A stretch of 64,000 nt of DNA from Candidatus Accumulibacter propinquus. Its GTDB lineage: Bacteria > Pseudomonadota > Gammaproteobacteria > Burkholderiales > Rhodocyclaceae. The notes beneath the pieces were generated by a model. That model made no database searches, was not told where the DNA came from, and saw only the letters and a list, made by a program, of their open reading frames with translations. The stretch lies in contig JADKBU010000004.1 of NCBI GenBank assembly GCA_016714935.1, positions 27,826 to 91,825 on the forward strand, given 5' to 3'. A program made the position numbers and the translations under genes. Positions 36,665-45,521 of the stretch are shown one piece after another (the stretch's first letter is position 1; each line of letters opens with the position of its first letter).

Positions 36665-37495
36665 GTGCGACTCTGGTTTTTGCTGTTCAACGCGCGTTGG
36701 CAGATGCCTGCACCGGTGATCCTGCGCTTGCGGCGGCTGTTTGTCGGCATGATGTTGGTGGTCGGCTTGTTGTCGTTTGGCGCACCCGTCCAGGCCGACT
36801 TGCCCGAGGTCATCGAACGGGTGAAACCTTCTGTGGTTGTCGTTGGCACCTATCAGCTCACGCGCAGCCCACAGTTCGTGATGCGGGGTACGGGTTTCGT
36901 CGTTGGCGACGGTCACGAGGTGGCGACCAATGCGCACGTGATCCAGGAGACGCTGGATTCGGCGGCGGGTGAGATGCTGGTCGTGGTGGCGCGTGTGTCC
37001 GCAGCGGCGACGCAGCAACGCCGGGTCAGGGAGTTTACGGTCGACAAGGCGCATGATCTGGCCCTGTTACGACTCGATGGCCAGGCCTTGCCGGCGCTGA
37101 CCCTGCATGATTCGGAACCGGTCAGAGAGGGGCAGTCGGTGGCGTTTACAGGCTTTCCGATCGGCGGCGTGCTGGGCCTGTCGCCGGTCACGCATCGCGG
37201 CATCATCTCGTCGATCACGCCGATCGTCTTGCCCGGTGCGAATGCGCGCCAGCTCAACGCGAGGGTCGTCCAGCAGATCAGAAGTGGCAGCTTCGATATC
37301 TATCAGCTTGACGCCACGGCTTACCCGGGTAACAGTGGTGGCCCGCTGTACGAGGTGAACCGGGGCGAAGTGATCGGCATCATCAACATGGTGTTCGTCA
37401 AGGAGAACAAGGAGTCGATCCTCAGCAAGCCCTCGGGAATCAGTTTTGCCATTCCCGTACGCTTCCTGCGCGAGCTGATGCAGAAGGGCCCGTAG
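36665..37495 (+). CDS. Trypsin-like serine protease (S1C/DegP-like, no PDZ)
   Basis: A 276-residue exported protease. A membrane/signal helix (LFVGMMLVVGLLSFGAPVQA) is followed by the protease domain with triad His in VATNAHVIQE, Asp in AHDLALLRLDG and Ser in AYPGNSGGPLYEV. No PDZ domain follows. GTG at 36665 has AGGGA at good distance; an internal ATG at 36704 lacks a ribosome site. It follows the transglycosylase gene with 148 bases between and is probably periplasmic. Confidence 0.85.
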   Translation: MRLWFLLFNARWQMPAPVILRLRRLFVGMMLVVGLLSFGAPVQADLPEVIERVKPSVVVVGTYQLTRSPQFVMRGTGFVVGDGHEVATNAHVIQETLDSAAGEMLVVVARVSAAATQQRRVREFTVDKAHDLALLRLDGQALPALTLHDSEPVREGQSVAFTGFPIGGVLGLSPVTHRGIISSITPIVLPGANARQLNARVVQQIRSGSFDIYQLDATAYPGNSGGPLYEVNRGEVIGIINMVFVKENKESILSKPSGISFAIPVRFLRELMQKGP

Positions 37496-37691
37496 TCGAG
37501 CAAGGTCGGGTTGGGCTTTTCACGGGCGCCTGCGGGACAGGCGCAGGCACTTGAGACGCGGGCGCGTTCCTCGGTAGTGCAGGCGAAGTTACGACTGCGG
37601 TTGGCGGGATTATTTGCGCCCGGTGGCGGTGGCGGCAGGTTTGGCTTCGCCAGCTTCTGTTAGCATTCGCTTTGCTTCCGACGAAACCTCG

Positions 37692-39629
37692 ATGACCGCC
37701 CTGCTCTGCGAAGTCTTCTCTGCCGATGGTCCCCTGGCGGGCGCTATTCCCGGTTATCGTCCGCGGGCGCAGCAGCTTGAGTTGGCCGAGCACATCGCCG
37801 CTGCGATGAACGACTATCGCGTTCTGGTCGCCGAGGCCGGTACCGGTACCGGCAAGACCTACGCCTACCTGGTGCCGGCGCTGCTTTCCGGCGGCAAGGT
37901 GATCGTTTCGACCGGTACCAGGAATCTGCAGGACCAGCTCTTCACACGCGACATTCCGACCATCCGCAAGGCGCTGAAGTCGCCGGTCAAGGTGGCCCTT
38001 CTCAAGGGGCGAGCCAATTACGTCTGCCACCACCACCTCGAACGTTCGCTGGCGGACGGCCGTTTTCTCTCCCGCGATGACGCCGCCTACGCGCAGCGTA
38101 TCGCACGTTTTGCCAGACAGACCGACAGCGGTGACAAGGCGGAGTGCGCCGACGTCCCGGAGAATGCGGCGGTGTGGGCGATGGTCACCTCTACCCGTGA
38201 CAACTGTCTGGGCCAGGACTGTCCTCGGCACAAGGACTGCTTTGTCCTGACCGCTCGTCGCGAGGCCCTGGCAGCCGATCTGGTGGTGGTCAACCATCAC
38301 CTGTTCTTCGCCGATGTGATGCTGCGCGATGAAGGTACGGCGGAGCTGTTGCCGGCTTGTAATACCGTCATCTTTGACGAAGCGCACCAACTCCCGGAAG
38401 TTGCCAGTCTGTTCTTTGGCGACAGCCTGTCGACGGCGCAGCTTCTCGAATTGACACGCGATACGCAACTGGAAGCGCGCGCGTCGGCGCGCGACTGCCT
38501 CGATCTGCCCAACGTGTGTGGCGCGCTGGAAAAGGCGGCGCGCGAGTTGCGCTTGACACTACCGGTGGAGCCGGCCCGCTACGCGCTGTTGCAACTCGAA
38601 GCGCGGCCGGGTTTCGCGCCGGGCATGCTGCGCGTCATCGACGAACTGCAAGCTCTCGCCGCACTGCTGGAAACGCAGGCGCAGCGGGCCGAGGGCCTCG
38701 AAAGCTGCTGGCGGCGGGCGACCGAGTTGCTCGCCCGCCTGCAATCCTGGCAGGCCGGAGCCAATGGCGATTTCGTTCGCTGGGGCGAGACGCACACCCA
38801 TTCGCTACAGCTCAACGCGACGCCTCTGGTCATAGCGGAGATCATGCAGAAGCAGATGAGCGGGCACCCGCGGGCCTGGATATTCACCTCGGCGACGCTT
38901 GCCGTGCAGGACGATTTTGCGCACTACTGTGCCGAGATGGGACTCGTCGGTGCTTGCTCGGCGCGCTGGGAGAGTCCCTTCGACTACGCGCAACAGGCCT
39001 TGCTCTACGTGCCCCGCAATCTGCCAGATCCGAACAGCGCGGACTATGCCGAAGCGGTCGTCAGGGCTGCATTTCCGGTGCTCAAGGCGAGTGGTGGCCG
39101 GGCCTTCTTTCTCTGTACCTCGCTGCGCGCGATGCGCAGAACACATGCATTGCTTGTCGAGTGGCTGGCACGTGAGGGTCTCGAACTGCCTGTCCTGCTG
39201 CAGGGCGAGCGCAGCAAGAACGAACTGCTGGAGCGCTTTCGCCGGCTCGGCAACGCCATCCTGATCGGCAGCCAGAGCTTCTGGGAGGGCGTCGATGTGC
39301 GTGGCGAAGCCTTGTCGCTGGTGGTCATCGACAAGCTGCCGTTCGCGCCGCCCGACGACCCTGTGCTCTCGGCGCGCATCGAGCGGCTCAAGGGCCAAGG
39401 TCGTAACGCCTTCATGGAATATCAGTTGCCGCGCGCCGTGATCAATGTCAAACAGGGGGCAGGTCGACTGATCCGCGACGAGACAGACCGTGGCGTACTG
39501 ATGATCTGCGACCCGCGTCTGGTCAGCAAACCCTACGGCAAGCGGATCTGGCGCAGCCTGCCGCCGATGAAACGGACGCGCGAACTGGCCGAAGCGCTGG
39601 CTTTCTTCACCGCTGGATCGACGGCCTGA
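37692..39629 (+). CDS. DinG/YoaA-family ATP-dependent DNA helicase
   Basis: A 645-residue superfamily 2 (XPD-like) helicase. Walker A EAGTGTGKTYAYLVP at residue ~50, DEAH box VIFDEAHQLPEV, helicase motifs ICSLRAMRRTHALL-like and SFWEGVDVRGEALSLVVIDKLPF, and the C-terminal arginine motif QGAGRLIRDETDRG. Four cysteines in NYVCHH and CLGQDCPRHKDCF mark the [4Fe-4S] cluster. Shorter than E. coli DinG and nearer to YoaA. It probably resolves R-loops or stalled forks. Confidence 0.92.
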   Translation: MTALLCEVFSADGPLAGAIPGYRPRAQQLELAEHIAAAMNDYRVLVAEAGTGTGKTYAYLVPALLSGGKVIVSTGTRNLQDQLFTRDIPTIRKALKSPVKVALLKGRANYVCHHHLERSLADGRFLSRDDAAYAQRIARFARQTDSGDKAECADVPENAAVWAMVTSTRDNCLGQDCPRHKDCFVLTARREALAADLVVVNHHLFFADVMLRDEGTAELLPACNTVIFDEAHQLPEVASLFFGDSLSTAQLLELTRDTQLEARASARDCLDLPNVCGALEKAARELRLTLPVEPARYALLQLEARPGFAPGMLRVIDELQALAALLETQAQRAEGLESCWRRATELLARLQSWQAGANGDFVRWGETHTHSLQLNATPLVIAEIMQKQMSGHPRAWIFTSATLAVQDDFAHYCAEMGLVGACSARWESPFDYAQQALLYVPRNLPDPNSADYAEAVVRAAFPVLKASGGRAFFLCTSLRAMRRTHALLVEWLAREGLELPVLLQGERSKNELLERFRRLGNAILIGSQSFWEGVDVRGEALSLVVIDKLPFAPPDDPVLSARIERLKGQGRNAFMEYQLPRAVINVKQGAGRLIRDETDRGVLMICDPRLVSKPYGKRIWRSLPPMKRTRELAEALAFFTAGSTA

Positions 39630-39634
39630 AACGC

Positions 39635-40966
39635 ATGCACAGCCTGCTTCAGCCTGTTCCCGACCGCTTGCCGCTGGACTGCCGTACGACGGCCGAAGTG
39701 CTCAACCGCGGCTGCGCCTGCATCTCCGTCGATCACGAATCGCTGAAACGGGCGCTCGAAGCCGGAGACGGGACGCTGTCACACGCGCAACTGCTGGCAA
39801 CCCGACCGCACCTGTTTGCGGACAGCATGGTCTTCGTCAGCGCCGAACATCTTGCACGCATGGCCCGAGTGGTCGAGGTGCTCGAAAGGTTGGTGGCAAT
39901 GCCCGCCTATCGCGAAAGGGTGCTGGCCCATGCCCCGGCGGTGGCCCGTCACAGTCCGCTTGCCGCGGGTGTCTTCCTGGGTTACGACTTCCATCTCGGT
40001 CCTGACGGTCCGCAACTGATCGAAATCAATTCCAATGCCGGCGGGGCGCTGTTGAATGCATGCCTGTTGCGCGCACAGCGCGCGTGTTGTGCGTCGGTGG
40101 CGCAGATGCTGCCGGTCGAGACGCCGGTCGAGGCGGCGTTGGTGGCCATGTTCCGCGAAGAGTGGCGCCTGGCTCGCCGCGGTTGCGTTGACCGGCCACT
40201 GGCGCGTATCGCCATTGTCGATGCCTTGCCGGAACAGCAGTATCTGGCGCCGGAGTTCGAACTCTTCCGCCGGCTATTCGAAGCGAACGGCATTGTGGCG
40301 ATGATCGCCGACCCGGCCGAGCTGACGTTTGACGGCATGTGCCTGTCGTGTCGAGGACTGAGCATCGACCTGGTTTACAACCGGCTGACCGATTTCGCGC
40401 TGGCAGAACCGCAGCATGCCGCCCTGCGCATGGCCTATCTGGCCGATGCCGTGGTCCTCACCCCGCACCCGCAGCAGCACGCGCTGTTTGCCGACAAACG
40501 CAATCTGGTGGCCCTCGGCGACGACGAGTGGTTGGCAAGCATCGGCGTCGATGATGAAGACCGGCGCTTGCTGGCCGGCAGCATTCCGCGTACCGAAGAG
40601 GTCTTCCCGGAAACGGCAGAAGCTTTCTGGAAAGGCCGCAAGCAATGGTTCTTCAAACCGGCAGCCGGTTTCGGCAGCAAGGCGACGTACCGCGGCGACA
40701 AGCTGACGCGGCGGGTTTTCGAGGAAGTATCGCGTGGTGGATACGTCGCGCAGGCGGTGGTCGCCCCATCCGAGCGGCGCCTGCGGATCGATGGCGTCGA
40801 GCAGGACTTCAAGCTCGATCTGCGCAACTATGTATATCGCGGTGCCGTACAACTTGTTTCGGCGCGCCTGTACCGCGGGCAGACGACCAACTTCCGGACT
40901 CCGGGTGGCGGTTTTGCGGCCGTCTTTCCGGTATCCTGTCAGCTTCAAGCGGGGAACTGCCGATGA
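39635..40966 (+). CDS. Unrecognised protein, possibly circularly permuted ATP-grasp enzyme
   Basis: A 443-residue cytoplasmic protein I cannot name. Two segments look like ATP-grasp parts but in swapped order: an acidic metal-binding-like LIEINSNAGGALLNA at ~130-145, and much later FFKPAAGFGSKATYRGDK (~340-358) followed by GGYVAQAVVAP, which resembles the lysine-bearing nucleotide grip. Circular permutation of this kind is known in glutathionylspermidine-synthase-type ligases. It starts 5 bases after dinG and its end overlaps mobB by ATGA, so translation with MobB is coupled. The reaction is unknown. Confidence 0.6.
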   Translation: MHSLLQPVPDRLPLDCRTTAEVLNRGCACISVDHESLKRALEAGDGTLSHAQLLATRPHLFADSMVFVSAEHLARMARVVEVLERLVAMPAYRERVLAHAPAVARHSPLAAGVFLGYDFHLGPDGPQLIEINSNAGGALLNACLLRAQRACCASVAQMLPVETPVEAALVAMFREEWRLARRGCVDRPLARIAIVDALPEQQYLAPEFELFRRLFEANGIVAMIADPAELTFDGMCLSCRGLSIDLVYNRLTDFALAEPQHAALRMAYLADAVVLTPHPQQHALFADKRNLVALGDDEWLASIGVDDEDRRLLAGSIPRTEEVFPETAEAFWKGRKQWFFKPAAGFGSKATYRGDKLTRRVFEEVSRGGYVAQAVVAPSERRLRIDGVEQDFKLDLRNYVYRGAVQLVSARLYRGQTTNFRTPGGGFAAVFPVSCQLQAGNCR

Positions 40967-41460
40967 GACTGTTCGGTATCGCCGGCTACTCCGGTGCCGG
41001 CAAGACGACATTGCTGGAGAAGCTGTTGCCGCGCCTTGCTGCCTGCGGCCTGCGTGTTTCGGTACTCAAGCACGCGCATCACAATTTCGATATCGATCGG
41101 CCGGGCAAGGACTCCTTTCGTCACCGCCAGGCGGGTGCCGCCGAGGTGCTGCTCGCTTCCAGCGCACGCTGGGTATTGATGAGCGAGTTGCGCGGCGCCG
41201 TCGAACCGTCGCTCGCCGAATACGCCGCGCACTTTTCGCCCTGCGATCTGGTGCTCGTCGAGGGTTTCAAGCACGAAGCGATTCCGCGACTGGAAGTCTA
41301 TCGGCGGGCCAACGGCAAGCCGCCGCTATGGCCGGGTGACCCGCATGTCGTGGCGGTCGCGAGCGACGAACCGCCGTCGGAGAGAGGTCCGGCAGACCCG
41401 GTCTGGCTGGATCTCAACGACGCCGAGGCGATAGCCCGTTTCATACTGGAGACACGGTAA
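40963..41460 (+). CDS. mobB: Molybdopterin-guanine dinucleotide biosynthesis protein MobB
   Basis: A 165-residue P-loop protein with Walker A IAGYSGAGKTTLLEKLL at the N terminus, VLKHAHHNFDIDRPGKDSFR and DLVLVEGFKHEAIPRLEV. MobB binds GTP and helps attach GMP to molybdopterin. The ATG overlaps the preceding stop. moeA, moaD and moaE follow, so this is a molybdenum cofactor operon. Confidence 0.95.
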   Translation: MRLFGIAGYSGAGKTTLLEKLLPRLAACGLRVSVLKHAHHNFDIDRPGKDSFRHRQAGAAEVLLASSARWVLMSELRGAVEPSLAEYAAHFSPCDLVLVEGFKHEAIPRLEVYRRANGKPPLWPGDPHVVAVASDEPPSERGPADPVWLDLNDAEAIARFILETR

Positions 41461-41491
41461 ATGACTATGCTGGAAGCTCGGAGAGGGAAAC

Positions 41492-42697
41492 ATGCTGTCG
41501 GTTGATGAGGCGTTGTCAGGTCTGCTGCGCAGCGCAGCACCGGTTGCCGAAGTCGATTGGCTGCCGACGCTGGCTGCGGATGGCAGAGTCCTGGCGCAGG
41601 CACAGCGGGCCACGATCGACGCCCCGCCGCTCGACAACTCGGCGATGGACGGGTATGCGCTCGCTGTCGCCGACGTACCTTGCCCGGGGGCGCGCTTGCC
41701 CGTCTCGCAACGGATTCAGGCCGGTAGTGTCGGCACGACGCTGCAACCGGGAACCGCCGCGCGCATCTTTACCGGTGCGCCGATCCCGGCCGGAGCAGAC
41801 GCGGTGGTCATGCAGGAGTTGTGCCAACACACGGGCGACGCGGTGTTGATCAATCACCAGCCGAAAGTGGGCGACCACATCCGTCGCACCGGTAGTGATA
41901 TCGCCACAGGCAGCGAGATTCTCGCGGCCGGTCAGCGCTTGCGGCCCCAGGATACGGCTCTGGCGGCGTCGGTGGGGATCGCGCAGCTGTCGGTTTTCCG
42001 CCGCTTGCGAGTGGCCGTGCTGTTTACCGGCGACGAACTGCGCATGCCTGGTCAACCGCTGTCGGCAGGGGCGATCTACAATACCAATCGCTTCCTGTTG
42101 ACGGGTCTGCTCGAACGTCTCGGCTGCGAGGTTCGTGACCATGGTCAGGTGCCCGACGATCTGGCTGCAACGCGACAGGTGTTGCGCGAGGCGGCGCACG
42201 ACAATGACCTCATCCTCAGCTCGGGTGGCGTTTCCGTTGGCGACGAAGACCATGTCAAGGCGGCGGTCGAAGCGGAAGGTCGGCTGGAAATGTGGAAGAT
42301 CGCCATCAAGCCCGGAAAGCCGCTGGCTTTTGGGCAAATCAGTTCGCCCGGCGGCGACGTTGCGTTCATCGGCTTGCCCGGCAACCCGGTGTCGACTTTC
42401 GTGACCTTTGTGATGCTGGTACGGCCTTTCCTGCTCAAGATGCAGGGAGTTTGCCAGGTCGCCCCGACGAGTTACCTGTTGCGCGCGGATTTCGACTGGT
42501 TGCAGCCCGGAGCGCGGCGCGAGTTCCTGCGTACCAGAACCCGTGCCGATGGCGGCCTGGAACTGTTCCCCCAGCAGAGTGCGGGAGTGCTGACCTCGGC
42601 CGTGTGGGGCAACGGCCTGGTCGACGTCCCTCCGCAACAGGTCATCCGGCGTGGTGATGCGGTACGTTTCCTCCCCTTCTCCGAGTTGCTCGGTTAA
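41492..42697 (+). CDS. moeA: Molybdopterin molybdenumtransferase MoeA
   Basis: Inserts molybdate into adenylated molybdopterin. The 401-residue protein shows PPLDNSAMDGYAL at ~45, GTTLQPGTAARIFTGAPIPAGAD, the MoCF-biosynthesis motif VLFTGDELRMPGQPL, LSSGGVSVGDEDHVK and the C-terminal domain GNPVSTFVTFVMLVRPFLL. A GAGGG site precedes the ATG. It is followed within 10 bases by moaD. Confidence 0.97.
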   Translation: MLSVDEALSGLLRSAAPVAEVDWLPTLAADGRVLAQAQRATIDAPPLDNSAMDGYALAVADVPCPGARLPVSQRIQAGSVGTTLQPGTAARIFTGAPIPAGADAVVMQELCQHTGDAVLINHQPKVGDHIRRTGSDIATGSEILAAGQRLRPQDTALAASVGIAQLSVFRRLRVAVLFTGDELRMPGQPLSAGAIYNTNRFLLTGLLERLGCEVRDHGQVPDDLAATRQVLREAAHDNDLILSSGGVSVGDEDHVKAAVEAEGRLEMWKIAIKPGKPLAFGQISSPGGDVAFIGLPGNPVSTFVTFVMLVRPFLLKMQGVCQVAPTSYLLRADFDWLQPGARREFLRTRTRADGGLELFPQQSAGVLTSAVWGNGLVDVPPQQVIRRGDAVRFLPFSELLG

Positions 42698-42707
42698 AGG
42701 AGGGCAG

Positions 42708-42956
42708 TTGAAGATTCTCTATTTTGCCAGCCTGCGCGAAGCGCTCGGATGCGGCGGCGAGGAAGTGGCGTTGCCGGCCGGAGTGGCCGACATTGCCGGC
42801 CTGATGGCTTTCCTGGCGGCGCGGGATGAAAAGTCGCAAGTGCTGCGTACGCGGAGGAACCTGCGCTACGCGGTGAATCAGGAAATGGCGCGGCTCGATA
42901 CGCCGGTCGCGGATGGTGACGAAGTGGCTTTCTTCCCGCCGGTGACCGGCGGCTGA
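42708..42956 (+). CDS. moaD: Molybdopterin synthase sulfur carrier subunit MoaD
   Basis: An 82-residue ubiquitin-fold protein ending in the essential Gly-Gly (FFPPVTGG), which carries the thiocarboxylate for dithiolene formation. The start is TTG at 42708 (then KILYFASLREALG), supported by a strong AAAGGAGGG ribosome site just upstream. moaE follows one base after the stop. Confidence 0.95.
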   Translation: MKILYFASLREALGCGGEEVALPAGVADIAGLMAFLAARDEKSQVLRTRRNLRYAVNQEMARLDTPVADGDEVAFFPPVTGG

Positions 42957-42957
42957 G

Positions 42958-43410
42958 ATGGTCGTTCGCGTTCAGGAAGCGGATTTCGAAGTCGGCGCCG
43001 AATTGGCCGCACTGCGCCGGGACGATCCGCAAATCGGCGCGTTGACCGCCTTTGTCGGCCTCGTTCGCGAGATGAACGAAGGCGCCGGAGTGTCCGAAAT
43101 GACCCTCGAGCACTACCCGGGAATGACCGAGCGCGAGCTGGAGGCAATTGTCGGCGAAGCGCGTCGACGCTGGGCGGTCCTCGACGCGCTGGTGATTCAC
43201 CGCGTCGGTCGGCTGTTGCCGACCGACCAGATCGTCCTGGTGGCGGTCGTCGGTGTACACCGTGGTGAAACCTTTGCCGCCTGTCAGTTCATCATCGACA
43301 CTCTGAAAACCCGTGCACCGTTCTGGAAGCGTGAGGTGACCCCGGCCGGCGGGCGCTGGGTCGACGCCCGTGCGGCTGACGATCAGGCCGCCGAGCGCTG
43401 GCAGGAGTGA
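42958..43410 (+). CDS. moaE: Molybdopterin synthase catalytic subunit MoaE
   Basis: A 150-residue protein; MoaE joins two sulfurs from MoaD to precursor Z (cPMP). Visible are GALTAFVGLVREMNEG, LEHYPGMTERELEAI, HRVGRLLPTDQIVLV and CQFIIDTLKTRAPFWKRE with the conserved active-site lysines. It ends the molybdenum cofactor operon; 254 bases without a gene follow. Confidence 0.96.
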   Translation: MVVRVQEADFEVGAELAALRRDDPQIGALTAFVGLVREMNEGAGVSEMTLEHYPGMTERELEAIVGEARRRWAVLDALVIHRVGRLLPTDQIVLVAVVGVHRGETFAACQFIIDTLKTRAPFWKREVTPAGGRWVDARAADDQAAERWQE

Positions 43411-43664
43411 GCGGTCGATCAGTAAGGCCGTAGCTTTGAGTGGTAAGCGCTGTGCGTCGACTGGCCCGTTGCCGAAAACCCGCCAATCTGATTTCGCGTA
43501 CAGCATGCTCCAGCCGTTCGTTCAGCCCCTGTTAACCTGAGGTTGTTAAACTGGGTGCCGTCGGCCAGCGAGGGAGAGCACAGTGTTTCGGGTATCCAGT
43601 TGTATTGGTGGCGTGACCGACATTGCGGCGAGGCTTGCGGATCGTCTATCGCGAGCATGGTGAA

Positions 43665-44942
43665 ATGACCTCGCTCGCTCTGCTCCTCTGGATTGTGTCG
43701 GGAATCGTGCTGCAACTGGCGATCTATCTGGGCATCGGCTTCTGGCGCCATTGGCAAGACTATCAGGCCTTGCGCCATCGTGCCGCGGAGTTCAACCTGC
43801 CGGTCGCCCCCCTTCCGCCTGTCGAGGCAGGCGACACTCCTGCTGCTGCCTGGCCGGCGTTCCGGACGTTTCGGGTCGAGCGTAAGGTCGTGGAAGATGC
43901 CGCGCAATCGGTTTGTTCTTTCTACCTGATGCCGCAAGATGGACAAGCGCTACCGCCCTTCCGGCCAGGACAGTTTCTGACCTTCCGCCTTGACCTGCCG
44001 ACGGCGACGGGAGGTACCGAACAGATCGTCCGCTGCTATTCGCTGTCGGATGCGCCTCGTCCCGACGGCTACCGCGTCTCGATCAAGCGGTTACTACCAC
44101 CCGTCGGTAGCCAAGTTCCGCCAGGACGCTCCTCCGGTTTTTTCCACGACCACGTGGATGTCGGCAGCCTCCTCCAGGTGCGGGCACCGGCCGGACACTT
44201 TCATATCGATCGCAGCGATGCGCCGGTTGTTCTGATCGGCGGCGGCATCGGCATCACGCCGATGTTGAGCATGCTCAGCTGGTGCCTGAACGAACAGCCG
44301 GCACGCGAGGTCTGGCTATTCTACGGCGTGCGTGACGGCAGCGAGTTGATGATGCAAGCCCACCTCGAAGCATTGGCTGCGGCTCACCACAACTTCCACT
44401 TGCGCTTCTGCTTCAGCAGACCTCTTGCGGAAGAATCGGCCCGTAGCGCTGATCATCACCGGGGCCGTATCGATGTACGGTTGCTGCGCATGGAACTGGC
44501 ACTCAAGCCCTACCACTTCTACATTTGCGGCCCCACCACGCTGATGGAAAGTCTGGTACCAGCGCTCGAAGATTGGGGCGTGCCGGACGCCCATATCCAC
44601 TTCGAAGCCTTCGGCCCAGCATCAATCAAAAGAAGGCGAGCCGCGACAAGCCCAGCGACGATTCCGCAGAACGGGGCAGAGGATGCCGGCATCGTCGTGA
44701 CGTTCGCGCAGTCCGGCAAGCAGTTTCCGTGGCAACCCGCTGCCGGCAGCCTGCTCGAATTCGCCGAAGCGAATGGTATTGCCGTCGATTCCGGTTGTCG
44801 GGCCGGCGGCTGCGGCACTTGCCAGACGACTATCCGGGTGGGCGAGGTGGCCTACCGTCAACCACCGGATTACGATCCTGAACCCGGCACCTGCCTGCTG
44901 TGCGTTTGCGTGCCCCGGGCCAACGTGACTCTGGAGGTGTAA
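43665..44942 (+). CDS. Membrane-anchored NAD(P)H-ferredoxin-type reductase (FAD, NAD, [2Fe-2S])
   Basis: A 425-residue flavoprotein with one N-terminal membrane helix (SLALLLWIVSGIVLQLAIYL). An FAD-binding barrel follows with RCYSLSDAP (~residue 125), the NAD(P) fold with VVLIGGGIGITPMLSML and YICGPTTLMESL, and a C-terminal plant-type ferredoxin domain with CRAGGCGTCQ and a fourth Cys in CLLCVC. The order matches phthalate-dioxygenase-reductase or NqrF-like proteins. Three bases separate it from a membrane protein gene that is itself coupled to an eight-heme cytochrome, so it should pass electrons from NAD(P)H into the membrane. Confidence 0.88.
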   Translation: MTSLALLLWIVSGIVLQLAIYLGIGFWRHWQDYQALRHRAAEFNLPVAPLPPVEAGDTPAAAWPAFRTFRVERKVVEDAAQSVCSFYLMPQDGQALPPFRPGQFLTFRLDLPTATGGTEQIVRCYSLSDAPRPDGYRVSIKRLLPPVGSQVPPGRSSGFFHDHVDVGSLLQVRAPAGHFHIDRSDAPVVLIGGGIGITPMLSMLSWCLNEQPAREVWLFYGVRDGSELMMQAHLEALAAAHHNFHLRFCFSRPLAEESARSADHHRGRIDVRLLRMELALKPYHFYICGPTTLMESLVPALEDWGVPDAHIHFEAFGPASIKRRRAATSPATIPQNGAEDAGIVVTFAQSGKQFPWQPAAGSLLEFAEANGIAVDSGCRAGGCGTCQTTIRVGEVAYRQPPDYDPEPGTCLLCVCVPRANVTLEV

Positions 44943-44945
44943 TCG

Positions 44946-45521
44946 ATGACCTCGCTCTGGCGCCAGCACATCCTTCCCTTCACTGCGCTGCTGGGTCTCC
45001 TGGCGGCGGCTACCCTTGCAGGCGACTACTTTCTCCACCGCTTGAATCTGGTTTGGGTCGGCCGCTATCTGGGCATTCCGGGAACCATCCTGATTATTGG
45101 CTCCCTGGTCTATTCGCTGCGCAAGCGCAAGTACATCACGACGGGAAGCGCGAAATCCCTGCTTCACCTGCATGAAATCGGCGCCTGGCTCGGCTCGCTG
45201 ATGGTACTGCTCCATGCCGGCATCCATTTCAACGCCATCCTGCCCTGGCTGGCGACCGTGGCCATGGGCATCAATGTGATCAGCGGCATGGTCGGCAAGC
45301 TGCTGCTGAATCGCGCACGCCGCCATGTGCAGGGTCAGCGCGACCGCTTTCAACTGCGAGGCCTGTCGCGGCAAGAGGCGGAGCAGGCCGTGTTCTGGGA
45401 TGCCGTGACGCTTGATACCATGAACCAGTGGCGGAAAGTGCATATTCCGATCTTCATCGTTTTCGCCGTACTGTCACTGGGCCATATCATCAGCACCTTC
45501 CTGTTCTGGGGCTGGGTATGA
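44946..45521 (+). CDS. Four-helix membrane protein, probable b-type cytochrome
   Basis: A 191-residue polytopic protein with about five hydrophobic segments, ending in TFLFWGWV. Histidines sit at or in helices: LLHLHEIGAW, VLLHAGIHFNA, KVHIPIF and LSLGHIIST. Their spacing suits bis-His ligation of one or two b hemes, as in cytochrome b561 or ferric-reductase-like folds. It is between the flavin/iron-sulfur reductase (3-base gap) and the eight-heme cytochrome (4-base ATGA overlap). Heme binding and direction of electron flow are inference. Confidence 0.7.
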   Translation: MTSLWRQHILPFTALLGLLAAATLAGDYFLHRLNLVWVGRYLGIPGTILIIGSLVYSLRKRKYITTGSAKSLLHLHEIGAWLGSLMVLLHAGIHFNAILPWLATVAMGINVISGMVGKLLLNRARRHVQGQRDRFQLRGLSRQEAEQAVFWDAVTLDTMNQWRKVHIPIFIVFAVLSLGHIISTFLFWGWV

